Assembly: GCF_000169375.1 (NCBI RefSeq) | Contig: NZ_AAXY01000002.1 | Location: 186,001 to 250,000 of the forward strand | Source: Marinobacter sp. ELB17 | GTDB lineage: Bacteria > Pseudomonadota > Gammaproteobacteria > Pseudomonadales > Oleiphilaceae | Direction: 5' to 3' | Length of the DNA: 64,000 nucleotides | Part shown: positions 36,714-46,432 of the stretch, in pieces | Numbering within the stretch: the stretch's first letter is position 1 | How the letters are laid out: each line of letters begins with the position of its first letter | Translations under genes and position numbers: made by a program | Notes under the pieces: model-generated | The model's database searches: none | What the model was told of the DNA's origin: nothing | What the model saw: the letters and a program-made list of their open reading frames with translations, nothing else

Positions 36714-37766
36714 ATGCCCACCCACAACAACGATACAGCCAGCCAACTGCTTGAATTGCACGTGAAGCATGAGGTTGCCTCACTGAAAGGCGCAAAGCTT
36801 CGCAAGTTTTTGAAGCAGGAGGTTAATGAGCTTCTTGATCACGCGGGCAATATCACACTGAATCGTATCGCCTCGGAAAACCAGGTAGCAGAAACCCTTC
36901 AGCGCGTTGTTGTGAATATGGAGCTAGACGCAGGCGTTCCGGAGCTGGCGGCTGAGATGGCAACCGAGGTTCTAAACGCACCGATTCAGGAAACGACCGC
37001 ATTGGGGCAAATTGTCACCCAAGACCAAGTGACCGGCTTTCTGGATGCGGCGCTAGAACTAAGGCACCAACGTGAGCAGATAATCAGTGAGATTATTGAA
37101 CACCCGATCTACCAGGAACTGATTTCAAACATGGTGTACCACGGTGTGGTCAATTATCTGTATGAAGACAACCTGATTACCAAGTCGGTGCCCGGCATTG
37201 GTTCGATGATGAAATTTGGCAAGCGCATGGCGAACAAAGCTGTGCCAGGACTTGATGAAACATTTGAGCGCCGTTTGAAAGCGTGGCTTGCAGAGAGCCT
37301 GCCCGGGCTGATCAGCCGTAGCGAGCAGTTTTTGCAGGGCGCGATATCGGATGATGAAGTGCGCAAAACGGTTATGGCTGCATGGGAAAACGTGGAGAAT
37401 AAAACGCTTGCCGAGCTTCAAGGAGGACTGGGCGCTGTTCAGCTAACGGAGTTTGTGGCGCTGGGCTATGAGTTCTGGCTGCAGTTCCGAAAAACCGACT
37501 ATTTTGACGGCTGCGCCCGAGCCGTGGTTGCGCACTTGTTTGTAAAATATGGTGACCGACCACTGACCGATCTGCTTGACGATCTGGGCGTTACCCGTGA
37601 AGTCATCATGGCAGAGGCGGACGCCTGGGCCATTCCGGTTTTAGGCGTGCTTCAGGAAGAGGGGTATATCGAGGCCCTGGTGCGGCGGCGGCTGTCAGCT
37701 TTCTATAAATCCGCAGCAGCACGAAAAATTCTTGAGCCGGAGTCTAACGATAAGGGACAGATTTGA
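36714..37766 (+). CDS. conserved-looking hypothetical protein; C-terminus built from a repeat
   Basis: A 350-residue soluble, largely helical protein without a family I recognise. It has no signal peptide; features include acidic and basic helix patterns, a short hydrophobic VPGIGSMMKFGKRMANKAVPG motif near residue 155, and a C-terminal LVRRRLSAFYKS helix. The last four codons and the stop (KGQI, TGA) come from the GGGACAG palindrome at 37754-37776, so the original end was replaced or extended. Unknown function. Confidence 0.7.
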   Translation: MPTHNNDTASQLLELHVKHEVASLKGAKLRKFLKQEVNELLDHAGNITLNRIASENQVAETLQRVVVNMELDAGVPELAAEMATEVLNAPIQETTALGQIVTQDQVTGFLDAALELRHQREQIISEIIEHPIYQELISNMVYHGVVNYLYEDNLITKSVPGIGSMMKFGKRMANKAVPGLDETFERRLKAWLAESLPGLISRSEQFLQGAISDDEVRKTVMAAWENVENKTLAELQGGLGAVQLTEFVALGYEFWLQFRKTDYFDGCARAVVAHLFVKYGDRPLTDLLDDLGVTREVIMAEADAWAIPVLGVLQEEGYIEALVRRRLSAFYKSAAARKILEPESNDKGQI

Positions 37767-37776
37767 AATCTGTCCC
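37754..37776. repeat. GGGACAG palindrome overlapping a gene's stop codon
   Basis: Perfect 23-bp palindrome; its central TTTGAAA provides the TGA stop of the gene before it. A TGCCTGTCC element follows at 37792-37800. Confidence 0.85.
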
Positions 37777-37860
37777 TGGTTGAATTGACTGTGCCTGTCC
37801 ATGAAAATGGGTGATGGTTGCGTAACCGGGCTTTGAATATCACAGCCCCGTCGCAGCGCT

Positions 37861-38196
37861 CTATTCCGGTAGTGTCGCCGTTACCTGAATGGACTCATAC
37901 CAGGTGGCCAGATCCTCAATTTCGGTATCCGTAAGATTCTTGGCAACTACGGTCATCATTTCATGCTCGCGCTGACCGTCACGAAAGCGCTTGAGCTGGA
38001 GTTCAAGGTAGATCTGACTTTCGCCGGCGATGTTCGGTGCAATGGGAATTTTGGCAATACCATCAAGTCCGTGGCAGGTCTGACATTGTCTTGCCAAAAC
38101 CTTGCCTTTAACGGGGTCACCCGCATGACTGGCGGGAGTGGCGAGGACCATAATGACAGTCAGACCGAGAGTAAACAGCGGTGCCGAATAGCGCAT
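37861..38196 (-). CDS. periplasmic c-type cytochrome
   Basis: A 111-residue class I cytochrome c with a signal peptide (ending SHAGD), haem motif CQTCH at about residues 37-41, and the distal Met in REHEMMTVV. It lies 81 bp downstream of the PQQ-type dehydrogenase on the same strand and is the natural electron acceptor for it. Confidence 0.9.
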   Translation of the reverse strand: MRYSAPLFTLGLTVIMVLATPASHAGDPVKGKVLARQCQTCHGLDGIAKIPIAPNIAGESQIYLELQLKRFRDGQREHEMMTVVAKNLTDTEIEDLATWYESIQVTATLPE

Positions 38197-38277
38197 AAAA
38201 TATCAGTCCTGGGAATAGGCCAGGGGCATTACCGCCCCTGGCATCGATACGAACCGGGCTAACTTAACCGGCCGCTG

Positions 38278-39537
38278 TTACTCGCCAGTGTAGGCAATCC
38301 GATAAATAGCACCTGCCAGGTCATCTGACACCAGCAAAGAGCCGTCTTTCAGTTGTGCAACATCCACTGGACGCCCCAGATACTCGCCATTATCCGTGAG
38401 CCAGCCTTCGGCGAAGGGACGGGTCTCACCGGTCATGTTGCCCTCAGCGTCTACCGGAGTGAACATCACCCGTGCACCGACCGCTTCGGTGCGGTTCCAG
38501 GACCCATGCTGGGCCGAGAAAATACCACCCTGATATTCTTTCGGAAACATATTGCCGGTATAGAACATCATCCCCAGGTCTGCTGCATGCGCAACGGTCG
38601 TGCTAACCGGATAAGCCACATCGGCTGGTGGCTCATCGCCCTTGTATTCAGCAGTGCGAACCGCCCCACCACCGTAGTAGGGAAAGCCGAAGTTCTGACC
38701 CTGCTGGGTCTGCCGGTTGATTTCACCCGGTGGTATATCATCTCCCATACCGTCTACCTGATTGTCGGTAAACCAGAGATCGCCGGTTGCAGGGTTGAAG
38801 TCCTGGCCTACGGAGTTACGGACACCCAGAGTGTAAACTTCCCGGCCTGTGCCATCCTGGTTTATGCGAATAATGCCGCCGAGCCCCTGGGACTGATAGT
38901 CATCCCACAGATTTTGGGGTGGCACATTGTGGGGCTGCCCCAAAGAGATATAGACCTTGCCGTCCGGCCCCACATCACAAACGCGCGCGGTATGGTTGTA
39001 GCTAACGTATTCCTCTGGAATCAGCTGACCACCGGCAATCAGCTCTGCGGCGACGACATCCGTGCCCTCATAAAAGAACTCTGCTGCGGGGTAGGCCAGA
39101 ACGCGGTTTTGCTCCGCAATGTACAAGACACCTTGGGGGGAGAAGCAAGGCCCGTTGGGGACTTTCTTCGAAACGGATGGCGCAAAATTTTTCACCTCGT
39201 CGGCCACCCGATCTTTGTCGCGATCAGTAACCACCCAGACTTCTGTTTTGCGCGTACCCACAAACGTCGCCACCCCCTGAGGACCCACTGCCATATGACG
39301 GGCGTCAGGCACCAGAGCATAAAGGGTGATCTCAAAGCCTTTGGGTACTGAAACATTTTTCAGTAAGTTGCGGATAGCGTCCGCGCTGCTGCTATTCTGG
39401 TCAATGGTGGTGAACTCAGAATCGCCAGTGACCTTGAATTGCCCCAGTGTCTTCAGCGTCTCGTCGGTTGTTCCCTGCGCCTGAACCTGTGTGGCGACAA
39501 GCAAGGTCGTAAGAATCACTAATGGTTTTTTTATCAT
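38278..39537 (-). CDS. PQQ-dependent sugar/sorbosone dehydrogenase-like protein
   Basis: A 419-residue exported beta-propeller (signal peptide 1-20, ending VQAQG). Family blocks: GFEITLYALVPDARHMAVG, GKVYISLGQPHNVPP, GLGGIIRINQDGTGREVY, GVRNSVGQDFNPATGDLWFT and SAQHGSWNRTEAVGARV. Periplasmic oxidation of a sugar or related alcohol with PQQ is the family role; the true substrate is not known. Paired with the cytochrome c gene downstream. Confidence 0.85.
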   Translation of the reverse strand: MIKKPLVILTTLLVATQVQAQGTTDETLKTLGQFKVTGDSEFTTIDQNSSSADAIRNLLKNVSVPKGFEITLYALVPDARHMAVGPQGVATFVGTRKTEVWVVTDRDKDRVADEVKNFAPSVSKKVPNGPCFSPQGVLYIAEQNRVLAYPAAEFFYEGTDVVAAELIAGGQLIPEEYVSYNHTARVCDVGPDGKVYISLGQPHNVPPQNLWDDYQSQGLGGIIRINQDGTGREVYTLGVRNSVGQDFNPATGDLWFTDNQVDGMGDDIPPGEINRQTQQGQNFGFPYYGGGAVRTAEYKGDEPPADVAYPVSTTVAHAADLGMMFYTGNMFPKEYQGGIFSAQHGSWNRTEAVGARVMFTPVDAEGNMTGETRPFAEGWLTDNGEYLGRPVDVAQLKDGSLLVSDDLAGAIYRIAYTGE

Positions 39538-39685
39538 TGTAAGTGCTTCCGCTGTGTGGTTTTTAACCAGTCTCCGAGATCTGAGTTAAGGCGTCAGCAA
39601 CATGGGTGTCAAGAATCAACGGTGAATAACTGGTAGGACCAGCTGTGAAGCCTTAGTCCGGAAATTAATTGTGCCTACCCATTCA

Positions 39686-41545
39686 CTACCCCATCCTGAA
39701 CCGTGCAACCTGGGTTTGCAGGCCCTCACCAAATCGCGCCAGCTCGTGGCTTGCAGCGGCAACTTCCGTTGAGTCATTGGCGGATTGTTCACTGACATCC
39801 CGAATCAACGTAACGTTCTGGTTGATGTCCTCGGCAACGGCGGTTTGTTGTTCGGCAGCGGTAGCAATCTGGCTATTCAGACGGCTGATGTCCTCCACAG
39901 CCCGAGTAATTTCCATAATTTGCTCACCGGTAGATTGAGCTTTCTCCAAAGTTCGGTGCGCAAGTTCAGAGCCTTGCCTCATGGTCACAACCGATCTCTC
40001 CGCACTGTTCACCAAACTGTTGACTAAACCTTCAATTTCGGTGGCCGAGGTTTGGGTACGTTTTGCCAGCGATCGAACTTCATCTGCCACCACCGCAAAG
40101 CCGCGGCCCTGTTCACCGGCCCGGGCTGCCTCAATAGCTGCGTTTAGTGCCAGCAAGTTGGTTTGATCCGCGACGGATTTGATCACATCAAGTACCGACA
40201 CAATGTTCTGGGTATCGGCCTGTAGGGCTTGCAGGCGCTGGGTGACTTCCAGCACTTTGTCGTTCAGTTCTGTCACATGGCTCAGGGTTTCATTAACCGC
40301 TGCCTCGCCCGCCGCCGCTTTCTGATTAGCCAGATTGGCCGCAGTGAAGGCAGCGCTGGCATTGGTGGCGACATCGTTTGCCGTAGCCACCATTTCATTC
40401 ATGGCCGTGGCAACTTGGTCGGTCTGGTCACGCTGCTGGGCAATGCCTGAGCTGGTACGTTCGGTCACCACCGAGAGCTGGTTGGCGGAAGTGGTGATCA
40501 GGCCAGAATTCGTATTGATACTGCGCACCAGATCCCGCAAGTTAACCACCATGGTGCCCAGCGCTGACAACAATTGCCCGAATTCATCACCGCGATCACT
40601 GCGGATATCTGCACTCAAATCACCGGAAGCAACCCGGGTCGCCAGGCTGACGGCTTCACGGATTGGTCGGGTAATACTACGGGTGAGCAGCCAACCCGAA
40701 AATGCGCCAAGTACAAGCACGCTGAACATTGCGACTACGATCAAAGTGACTGCTTGCTGACGTTCGGAGACCATGATTTCGAGCTGCAACTTTTGTAGGG
40801 TGACGGCATCGCTGATGGTCGCGCCCGCCCCCTTGACCATGCTTTTCTCTAGTTCCTGGGCGGTCAGAGTGGAGGCGAGGGCAACGTCGAACGCTTCGAT
40901 GTAATCCTGGAATAGCCGTTCTACTTCTTCTTTAATGTTCAAGGCGGCGTAGCTGTTCCTGACCAATTCAAGTGCCATCGAACCCATCTTGATGAATCGG
41001 TCGGCCGCGTCGGCGTTGTTTTCCACCAGGAATCTGCGCTCTTGTCGGCGCATTTGCTTAACCATGTTTTCCGCCTCAAACAATAATTTTTCGGTGCTGA
41101 GACGACTTTCAACCAAACGTGAACTCTTCTCTAATGTCTGAATCGCCTCACTGCGTTGATTAATGGTATTGGCAAGGGCACTCAGATTTTGCTGATATTG
41201 CCGAATACCCGCTTGCATGGCGTTGAGCCTATCAATATGTGCGGGTGCAACAAGGCGGGTTTTAAGATCTTCCATTTGCAGGGACGCCGCGTCGGTCAGC
41301 GTGGTAACCCGCTCAAGATATTGGTCTTGTTTTCGCAACAGGTAATTTTTTTCAGCGGTACGGGCTTCCAACAGAGCCGACTCGACACTGCCCACATCCG
41401 CCACTACGAGTGAACGCTCGCCGTAGTTGTTCAGGGTGAAAAGCCCTATGGCCCCAATGACCACCGACAGCAGAATCAGAAGGGTAATACCCGCGGCTAA
41501 CTTGCCGCCAATCGACCAGTTAGAAAACATGTTTGGGAAAGGCAT
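39686..41545 (-). CDS. methyl-accepting chemotaxis protein with HBM-type sensor
   Basis: A 619-residue chemoreceptor: TM1 about 15-37, a long helical periplasmic domain ([20 protein letters not shown] and [19 protein letters not shown] fit the helical bimodular HBM type, as in McpS-like receptors for organic acids), TM2 about 268-290, HAMP, and the tip [20 protein letters not shown]. Ligand unknown. A diverged TGCCTGTCC-like element (TGTGCCTACCCATTC) lies immediately after the stop. Confidence 0.92.
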   Translation of the reverse strand: MPFPNMFSNWSIGGKLAAGITLLILLSVVIGAIGLFTLNNYGERSLVVADVGSVESALLEARTAEKNYLLRKQDQYLERVTTLTDAASLQMEDLKTRLVAPAHIDRLNAMQAGIRQYQQNLSALANTINQRSEAIQTLEKSSRLVESRLSTEKLLFEAENMVKQMRRQERRFLVENNADAADRFIKMGSMALELVRNSYAALNIKEEVERLFQDYIEAFDVALASTLTAQELEKSMVKGAGATISDAVTLQKLQLEIMVSERQQAVTLIVVAMFSVLVLGAFSGWLLTRSITRPIREAVSLATRVASGDLSADIRSDRGDEFGQLLSALGTMVVNLRDLVRSINTNSGLITTSANQLSVVTERTSSGIAQQRDQTDQVATAMNEMVATANDVATNASAAFTAANLANQKAAAGEAAVNETLSHVTELNDKVLEVTQRLQALQADTQNIVSVLDVIKSVADQTNLLALNAAIEAARAGEQGRGFAVVADEVRSLAKRTQTSATEIEGLVNSLVNSAERSVVTMRQGSELAHRTLEKAQSTGEQIMEITRAVEDISRLNSQIATAAEQQTAVAEDINQNVTLIRDVSEQSANDSTEVAAASHELARFGEGLQTQVARFRMG

Positions 41546-41649
41546 TCTCGGGTTCCTGGGTAGGTAAGATGACGGGTTATTGCCATGCGTCTTATATATG
41601 ACATGGTAACGGCTGGAGCGAAAATAAGTTGAGGATTTTGAGGAATTGA

Positions 41650-41780
41650 TTGTGCTGTCCAGTCGCTAGACACCCGTTTTTCCAGATAGGTTTTTTAACT
41701 TATCGGAACCGTGGCTGTGTAGGGTACTGATCACACCGTGGGTCAGCCTTGGGTACGTGCCCGAAGGCACGGTGGCACGA
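41650..41780 (-). pseudogene. relic of an acyl-CoA dehydrogenase gene
   Basis: About 130 bp that align with 47724-47853 inside the intact acyl-CoA dehydrogenase: shared blocks include GTTTTTCCAG, TCGGAACCGTGG, ACACCGTGGGT / GCACCGTGGGT and GGGTAC. The relic has a 2-bp indel and stops, so it is non-coding. It matches the part encoding LTHGAISALYAHGS...LEKLVSGKW. It lies just upstream of the MATE gene. Confidence 0.75.
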
Positions 41781-41931
41781 AAATCAGGTTTTCATGTATT
41801 ATTCCAGAAATGGCGACCGAGGTATTTAGCGTTCCCAATAGCGACAGGCCCAATATGAAAGTGAAGATCACGGTTAAAAAGACGCTGCAAAACTTATCAG
41901 CTTCGTTCACATTTATTATTCAAAGTTCGCC

Positions 41932-43326
41932 TTGAAAAGCACTCAGTCTTCACCCTCCCTGACGAGTGGCTCAGTCTTAGCCCACATGATAAGGCTGTCC
42001 ATCCCGGCATCAATGGGTATGGTGTTCAACACTTTGTACAACCTCACAGACATTTGGTTCGCGGGCTACCTCGGTGACGATGCGCTTGCGGGCCTATCAA
42101 TAGCTGGCAGCGTGTTTTTCTTGTTGCTCTCCATTGGTCTTGGAATACAGGCGGGTGCGTCAGCCATGATTGCGCCGGAGGTTGGACGGGGTGCCGTAAA
42201 AGGTGCCATAAAAGGTGCCATAAAAGGTGCCATAAAAGGTGGCACCAGTCAGGTCAAGTATTGGATCAACAACGTCACTGGAATGGCAATTGGATTCAGT
42301 GTTTTATCCTTTTTGCTCGGCGCTTTCACAGCGCGACCCTTGGTCGTTTTACTGGGAGCAGAGCCGCATATTGAACCATTAGCCATGGAGTATTTGTGGG
42401 TAACCTTGGCAGGTTCTATCGGCTTCATGCTCTCTTTTGGCGCCGCTGGGGCTTTAATGGCTCTGGGTGATACTAAGTCCAACCGCAACGCACTGGCCAT
42501 TGGCTTTTTTGTGAACTTTGCATTAAACCCACTTTTCACGTTCGGCCTTGGGCTTGGCGTGACTGGTATAGCATTAGCGACCGTTATTATTAAAATAGCG
42601 ACTGCATTTTACTTGTTACGAGTGCTTTCTAAACGGCTCGACATACGGATAAGACCAGCGTTCGACTGGCCACGGTGGCAAGCTTTGCTCAAACAAGTTC
42701 TGCCCGCTAGCTTCAATACACTCACCATCGTTCTGGGTGGCTTCATTACCGTGGCTCTCATCGGACAATTTGGCAGTCATCACGTGGCTGGTTACACAGT
42801 GGGTTTAAGACTCGAACAACTTCTGTTATTGCCTGCACTGGGTTTAAACAGTGCGGTTATGGCTATTGCCGGTCAGAACCTAGGTGCCGGCAACAGCTCG
42901 CGAGTGGCCGAGACCTATCAGAAGAGTTTGGTAATTGGACTGGCTATGGCACTGTTTTCAATACCTATTATGTACTTTTTGTCTCCGCTTATGATGGGCT
43001 TTTTTACCAACACTGATGCTATTAAGAACACCGGCGTAACCTATCTCAGGATCGATGCTTTAGCGTTCTATGCGTATGTGGTTTTATTTCAAAGTGTGGC
43101 GGTGCTGCAGGCAATGCGTAAGCCCATGTTCCCGATGTACCTCGGTATCGCACGGCAGCTGGTGATACCTGCGATCATTAACTATGTGCTGATTGTGCTT
43201 TGGGACTATCCCATGGTGTCAATGTTCTACACCATCGTGATTGTGGTGGTGGTCAGTTCGGTGATCGCGCACTTTTATACCAAGCGAGAAATTAGCAGGC
43301 TGCCTCCGGCTGGTGCACTCGAGTGA
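41932..43326 (+). CDS. MATE-family multidrug efflux transporter
   Basis: A 464-residue, twelve-helix exporter driven by H+ or Na+. N-terminal half: LSIPASMGMVFNTLYNLTDI, FAGYLGDDALAGLSIAGSVFF; C-terminal half: LPASFNTLTIVLGGFITVAL and LNSAVMAIAGQNLGAGN. Start is TTG at 41932 (no strong Shine-Dalgarno), so ATG at 41983 (MIRLSI) is possible. The loop after helix 2 contains a KGAI repeat (residues 87-102) coded by a 12-bp tandem repeat. Confidence 0.9.
   Translation: MKSTQSSPSLTSGSVLAHMIRLSIPASMGMVFNTLYNLTDIWFAGYLGDDALAGLSIAGSVFFLLLSIGLGIQAGASAMIAPEVGRGAVKGAIKGAIKGAIKGGTSQVKYWINNVTGMAIGFSVLSFLLGAFTARPLVVLLGAEPHIEPLAMEYLWVTLAGSIGFMLSFGAAGALMALGDTKSNRNALAIGFFVNFALNPLFTFGLGLGVTGIALATVIIKIATAFYLLRVLSKRLDIRIRPAFDWPRWQALLKQVLPASFNTLTIVLGGFITVALIGQFGSHHVAGYTVGLRLEQLLLLPALGLNSAVMAIAGQNLGAGNSSRVAETYQKSLVIGLAMALFSIPIMYFLSPLMMGFFTNTDAIKNTGVTYLRIDALAFYAYVVLFQSVAVLQAMRKPMFPMYLGIARQLVIPAIINYVLIVLWDYPMVSMFYTIVIVVVVSSVIAHFYTKREISRLPPAGALE
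42190..42240 (+). repeat. in-frame 12-bp tandem repeat inside the MATE gene
   Basis: Four units of GGTGCCRTAAAA in register with codons, giving G-A-V/I-K four times. Change in unit number would add or remove four residues without shifting the frame. It sits in the predicted cytoplasmic loop between helices 2 and 3. Confidence 0.9.
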
Positions 43327-43337
43327 TTAGATTTTGG

Positions 43338-43361
43338 TAGCCTTTGGGGTTTGGTGGATTG
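43338..43361 (+). repeat. 24-bp direct repeat, copy 1
   Basis: Matches 46317-46340 in the same orientation with one mismatch (TAGCCTTTGGG-TTTGGTGGATTG type). The two copies bracket the gst, dienelactone hydrolase and symporter genes. Confidence 0.75.
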
Positions 43362-43366
43362 ATCGC

Positions 43367-43448
43367 GGTGGCGGGGAATGTTTTTTCTTGGAAATGGAAC
43401 TCGCTGCGCTCAAACACCCATTTCCGGCGAAAAAAATTCCCCACCACC
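43367..43448. repeat. 82-bp imperfect inverted repeat
   Basis: Left arm GGTGGCGGGGAATGTTTTTT...GGAAATGG pairs with right arm CCATTTCC...AAAAAAATTCCCCACCACC around an 18-base centre. It lies between the convergent MATE and glutathione transferase genes; may be a terminator region or a small mobile element remnant. Confidence 0.7.
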
Positions 43449-43570
43449 CCGCTCTGTTTGGCGAAGTTGATATCGCTTTACCGACTTGATTCAAACAAAA
43501 AAGCCAGCTGGAAAAACTTCTCACCACAGTGAAGGTGGATGAATTGATGTTTACTGTGGATACAAAGAAG

Positions 43571-44143
43571 TCAGGCTTTGCGGGGGTCCGTTTCCGCGAC
43601 CATAGGTTGTTGCAAATTTTGGTCGCGGAATGACAACAAGTTCTCGATGCCCTCAAAATCGACAAGAGCCCGGAAATCCAGCCAGTCGATCAGGCTGAAC
43701 AGACAGATTGACGGATAATGCCAGTCTGTGAATTCGCCCGCATCCACCATGGCTGACAACTTACGCAAGGTCGTTATGATGCGTTCGCGCTGGATGTTGT
43801 AAAACATCACATCCTGCTCGATGTCGAGGCCGGATCGTTTCGACAACAGCATCGTGACAAAGGAATCGTTGGCCGCATCAATCAACGTTAGCTGGTTTTC
43901 CTGATCCCAGCTCGGGGCAGCGTTGCCCAGCTTAGCCCCAAGATAGCGAGCGATAACCCGGGAATCGTATATTTCCTGGCCGTCATCATCCAGCATCGGA
44001 ATTTTGAGCGCCGGGTTATTTTTACGCAACTCGTCTCGCCCCTCGCCGTAGATATTCAGGTTCACAAAATCATAAGGACGGTCCGCCAGCAGCAGCCGGG
44101 TGCGTCGGACATAAGGGGATGTGGTCGAGCCAAGCAGCTTCAT
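43571..44143 (-). CDS. glutathione S-transferase family protein
   Basis: A 190-residue GST. Thioredoxin-fold N-terminus MKLLGSTTSPYVRRTRLLLA with the Ser/Pro-Tyr active region, PALKIPMLDDDGQEIYDSRVIARYL glutathione-binding block, and an all-helical C-terminal domain ending near DWLDFRAL. ATG 44143 has a near-perfect GGAGG, so the longer in-frame extension is rejected. Divergent from the dienelactone hydrolase; a detoxification role is inferred. Confidence 0.9.
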   Translation of the reverse strand: MKLLGSTTSPYVRRTRLLLADRPYDFVNLNIYGEGRDELRKNNPALKIPMLDDDGQEIYDSRVIARYLGAKLGNAAPSWDQENQLTLIDAANDSFVTMLLSKRSGLDIEQDVMFYNIQRERIITTLRKLSAMVDAGEFTDWHYPSICLFSLIDWLDFRALVDFEGIENLLSFRDQNLQQPMVAETDPRKA

Positions 44144-44301
44144 GGAGCCTCCGATTTGTCGTGTTATCGTATAAGTGTCTGTAGCTAACCTCATAGCGCC
44201 AGACCGGGCAACAGGCAGTCCCAACAATATGGCACGGAGCAGCCGCTCATGAATAGTGAACAATCAGGCCTTACAATAATCGAAGCAAAAGGATCCGGAC
44301 A

Positions 44302-45102
44302 ATGAACATGATGCAACGACTCGCGCTTACCGCGGCGACCTCTCTCGTTTTCACTACTGCAGCCTTTGCCGAGATAGTGTCTGAAACGGTGGAGTATACC
44401 GTCGATGGTGATTCGTTCACCGGCTACATGGTGTATGACGACGATGTTGAGGGCGAGCGCCCGGGAATACTGGTAGTTCACGAGTGGTGGGGCCACAACG
44501 AATTTGTCCGCAGCCAGGCCGAAAGGCTGGCTGAAGAGGGCTACACTGCGTTTGCACTGGACATGTACGGCACTGGTAAGCTGGCCGAACATCCTGACGA
44601 CGCCAAGAAATTCATGCAGGCCACCATGGGCGACAAACAGGCACTCGAAGCCCGCTTCCGCGAGGCCATGAGCATTCTGCAGGACCATGAAACGGTCGAC
44701 GAATCCCGGATTGCGGCCCAGGGTTATTGTTTTGGTGGTGCGGTCGTGCTCAACATGGCGCGGCTCGGCCTCGATCTTGACGGCGTCGTCAGCCTGCACG
44801 GATCACTGGGTAGCGACATCCAGCCCGAACAGGGCGCAGTTACGGCTAGGATTTTGGCCTACACCGGTGGCGCTGATCCGTTCGTTCCAGTGGAGCAGGT
44901 CACCGGTTTTGTCAGTGAAATGACCAAAGCCGGTGCAGACCTTAGCCTGACTGTGTTCCCCGGCGTCAAGCACTCCTTCACCTCCAAAGCGGCTAATGAC
45001 ACCGGTGAAAAGTTCGGGTTGCCCATGGCCTATAATAAAGAAGCCGCCAATCGTGCATGGGAAGGCACGATGGCGTTCTATCAGGATATATTTGCCCAGT
45101 AA
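44302..45102 (+). CDS. periplasmic dienelactone hydrolase-family protein
   Basis: A 266-residue alpha/beta hydrolase with a signal peptide (1-23, ending AAFAE). Nucleophile in GYCFGGAVVLN (Cys), with Asp in TGGADPFVP and His in FPGVKHSFTS completing the triad; VVHEWWGHNEFVR is the oxyanion block. Most dienelactone hydrolases are cytoplasmic, so the leader is notable though common in this subgroup. Real substrate unknown. Confidence 0.9.
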   Translation: MNMMQRLALTAATSLVFTTAAFAEIVSETVEYTVDGDSFTGYMVYDDDVEGERPGILVVHEWWGHNEFVRSQAERLAEEGYTAFALDMYGTGKLAEHPDDAKKFMQATMGDKQALEARFREAMSILQDHETVDESRIAAQGYCFGGAVVLNMARLGLDLDGVVSLHGSLGSDIQPEQGAVTARILAYTGGADPFVPVEQVTGFVSEMTKAGADLSLTVFPGVKHSFTSKAANDTGEKFGLPMAYNKEAANRAWEGTMAFYQDIFAQ

Positions 45103-45219
45103 TCGGCCGTGTCGGTTGTCAGGGAGAACACTTGGTGCAGTTTCTCCCTGCCACTCTCATTGCCCTCAGCTACTTCGCCCAACGTGCTGGCACAGGAGGT
45201 GGGGGTGATAGGCATTTTT

Positions 45220-46128
45220 TCAGACTGGCCCGCCGCCGCCTACTACGCCAACTGCATGGGGCTTTGAGCGATTCAGACAGTAGACCAACACGCCAGCGGT
45301 GATAAACATCACCCCAGTGTAAATCGCTGGTACCAGCGACATCGCGTAATTGTTCAGCATACCCAGCGCCAACACCATCGACAGGCCACTGTTCTGGAGG
45401 CCAGTCTCCAACGTGATCGAAATGCTTTGCTGACGATTAAGTGCGAACAACCGAGCGCCATAAAAGCCAATAAGCATGGTCGAAAGGTTCAGCAGCAACG
45501 CTACCGGTCCGGCACTGATGATCGAATCAGCAAAGGTCTCCCGTTGTTGGTAGACCAGAAAGGCGATCAACAAGGCCAGGAAAATCACCGCAAAATACTT
45601 GACCCTTTGCTCGACGGCGATGGCAAGCACCGGCATAAAACGCCGGACTGTCATGCCAATAGAGATCGGGATAATGGTCAATAACACCAGGCTGACCATG
45701 GTACGGCCTATCGGTAGGGTTATTGCCTCACTCTCTCCCATAAAGTGGAGCAGCGAACCATTGACGATAAACGGAATGGAGAACACCGTCACTACACTCG
45801 CCACTGCCGTCAGGGTAACCGACAGTGCCACATCACCCTTGGCAATGTGCGCGTAAAGATTTGAGGTAGTGCCACCCGGGCAAACCACCAGCAACATCAC
45901 ACCGACCGCAAGTTCAGGCGAAAGAGGCACCAGATTGGCGAGACCAAAGCCAATCAGGGGTAACAGTACCAATTGGCAGCTGAGGCCAATGGCGACAGCC
46001 TTGGGGTAAGCCAGCACTCGCCTGAAATCGTCAGGAACCAGAGATAATCCCATTCCGAGCATGATCAGAAACAACGAAATGGGTACGATCTGAACGTTAA
46101 CAAGGTGGACCAGCTGCTCCGCACTCAT
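45220..46128 (-). CDS. bile acid:sodium symporter family (BASS) transporter
   Basis: A 302-residue membrane protein with about nine helices and the BASS crossover motif [20 protein letters not shown], plus [15 protein letters not shown] in the second half. Likely sodium-coupled uptake of an organic anion; substrate unknown. Convergent with the dienelactone hydrolase. Confidence 0.88.
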   Translation of the reverse strand: MSAEQLVHLVNVQIVPISLFLIMLGMGLSLVPDDFRRVLAYPKAVAIGLSCQLVLLPLIGFGLANLVPLSPELAVGVMLLVVCPGGTTSNLYAHIAKGDVALSVTLTAVASVVTVFSIPFIVNGSLLHFMGESEAITLPIGRTMVSLVLLTIIPISIGMTVRRFMPVLAIAVEQRVKYFAVIFLALLIAFLVYQQRETFADSIISAGPVALLLNLSTMLIGFYGARLFALNRQQSISITLETGLQNSGLSMVLALGMLNNYAMSLVPAIYTGVMFITAGVLVYCLNRSKPHAVGVVGGGGPV

Positions 46129-46381
46129 GACTTCTCCAATGCCGGGGCGGCATTACAAAGGGTTTTATTTTCTGACTTATTTGTCCTCCGAAACCAACGC
46201 TCAGAAACGACGCAATAATGTCATCAGAGTCTAGCGGCTTGACAGATATGCGGGAAATTCATTTGCAGAATGGACATGCCTGTCCATCACCAAATCTGAA
46301 GTCAGTGATCAGATAGTAGCCTTTGGGTTTTGGTGGATTGCTCCCGCGCCAATTCTCAATCCAGCAGACTAAGCCCAAACC
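46129..46381. other. intergenic: TGCCTGTCC element and 24-bp direct repeat copy 2
   Basis: No gene. Contains TGCCTGTCCATC at 46277 and the second copy of the 24-bp direct repeat at 46317-46340 (first copy 43338-43361). Confidence 0.7.
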
Positions 46382-46406
46382 AAAAAAGCCACGCGGTGCG
46401 TGGCTT
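46382..46406 (-). terminator. terminator of the acyl-CoA dehydrogenase gene
   Basis: On the minus strand AAGCCACGC, loop ACC, GCGTGGCTTTTTT: 9-bp stem plus T-run, 27 bp past the stop. Confidence 0.88.
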
Positions 46407-46432
46407 GATTCAAAACGCCGGGATATAGAGGC

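Noticed and set aside
41738..41935. 65-codon plus-strand frame before the MATE gene
   Set aside because: Overlaps the acyl-CoA dehydrogenase relic and the MATE start; no recognisable protein.
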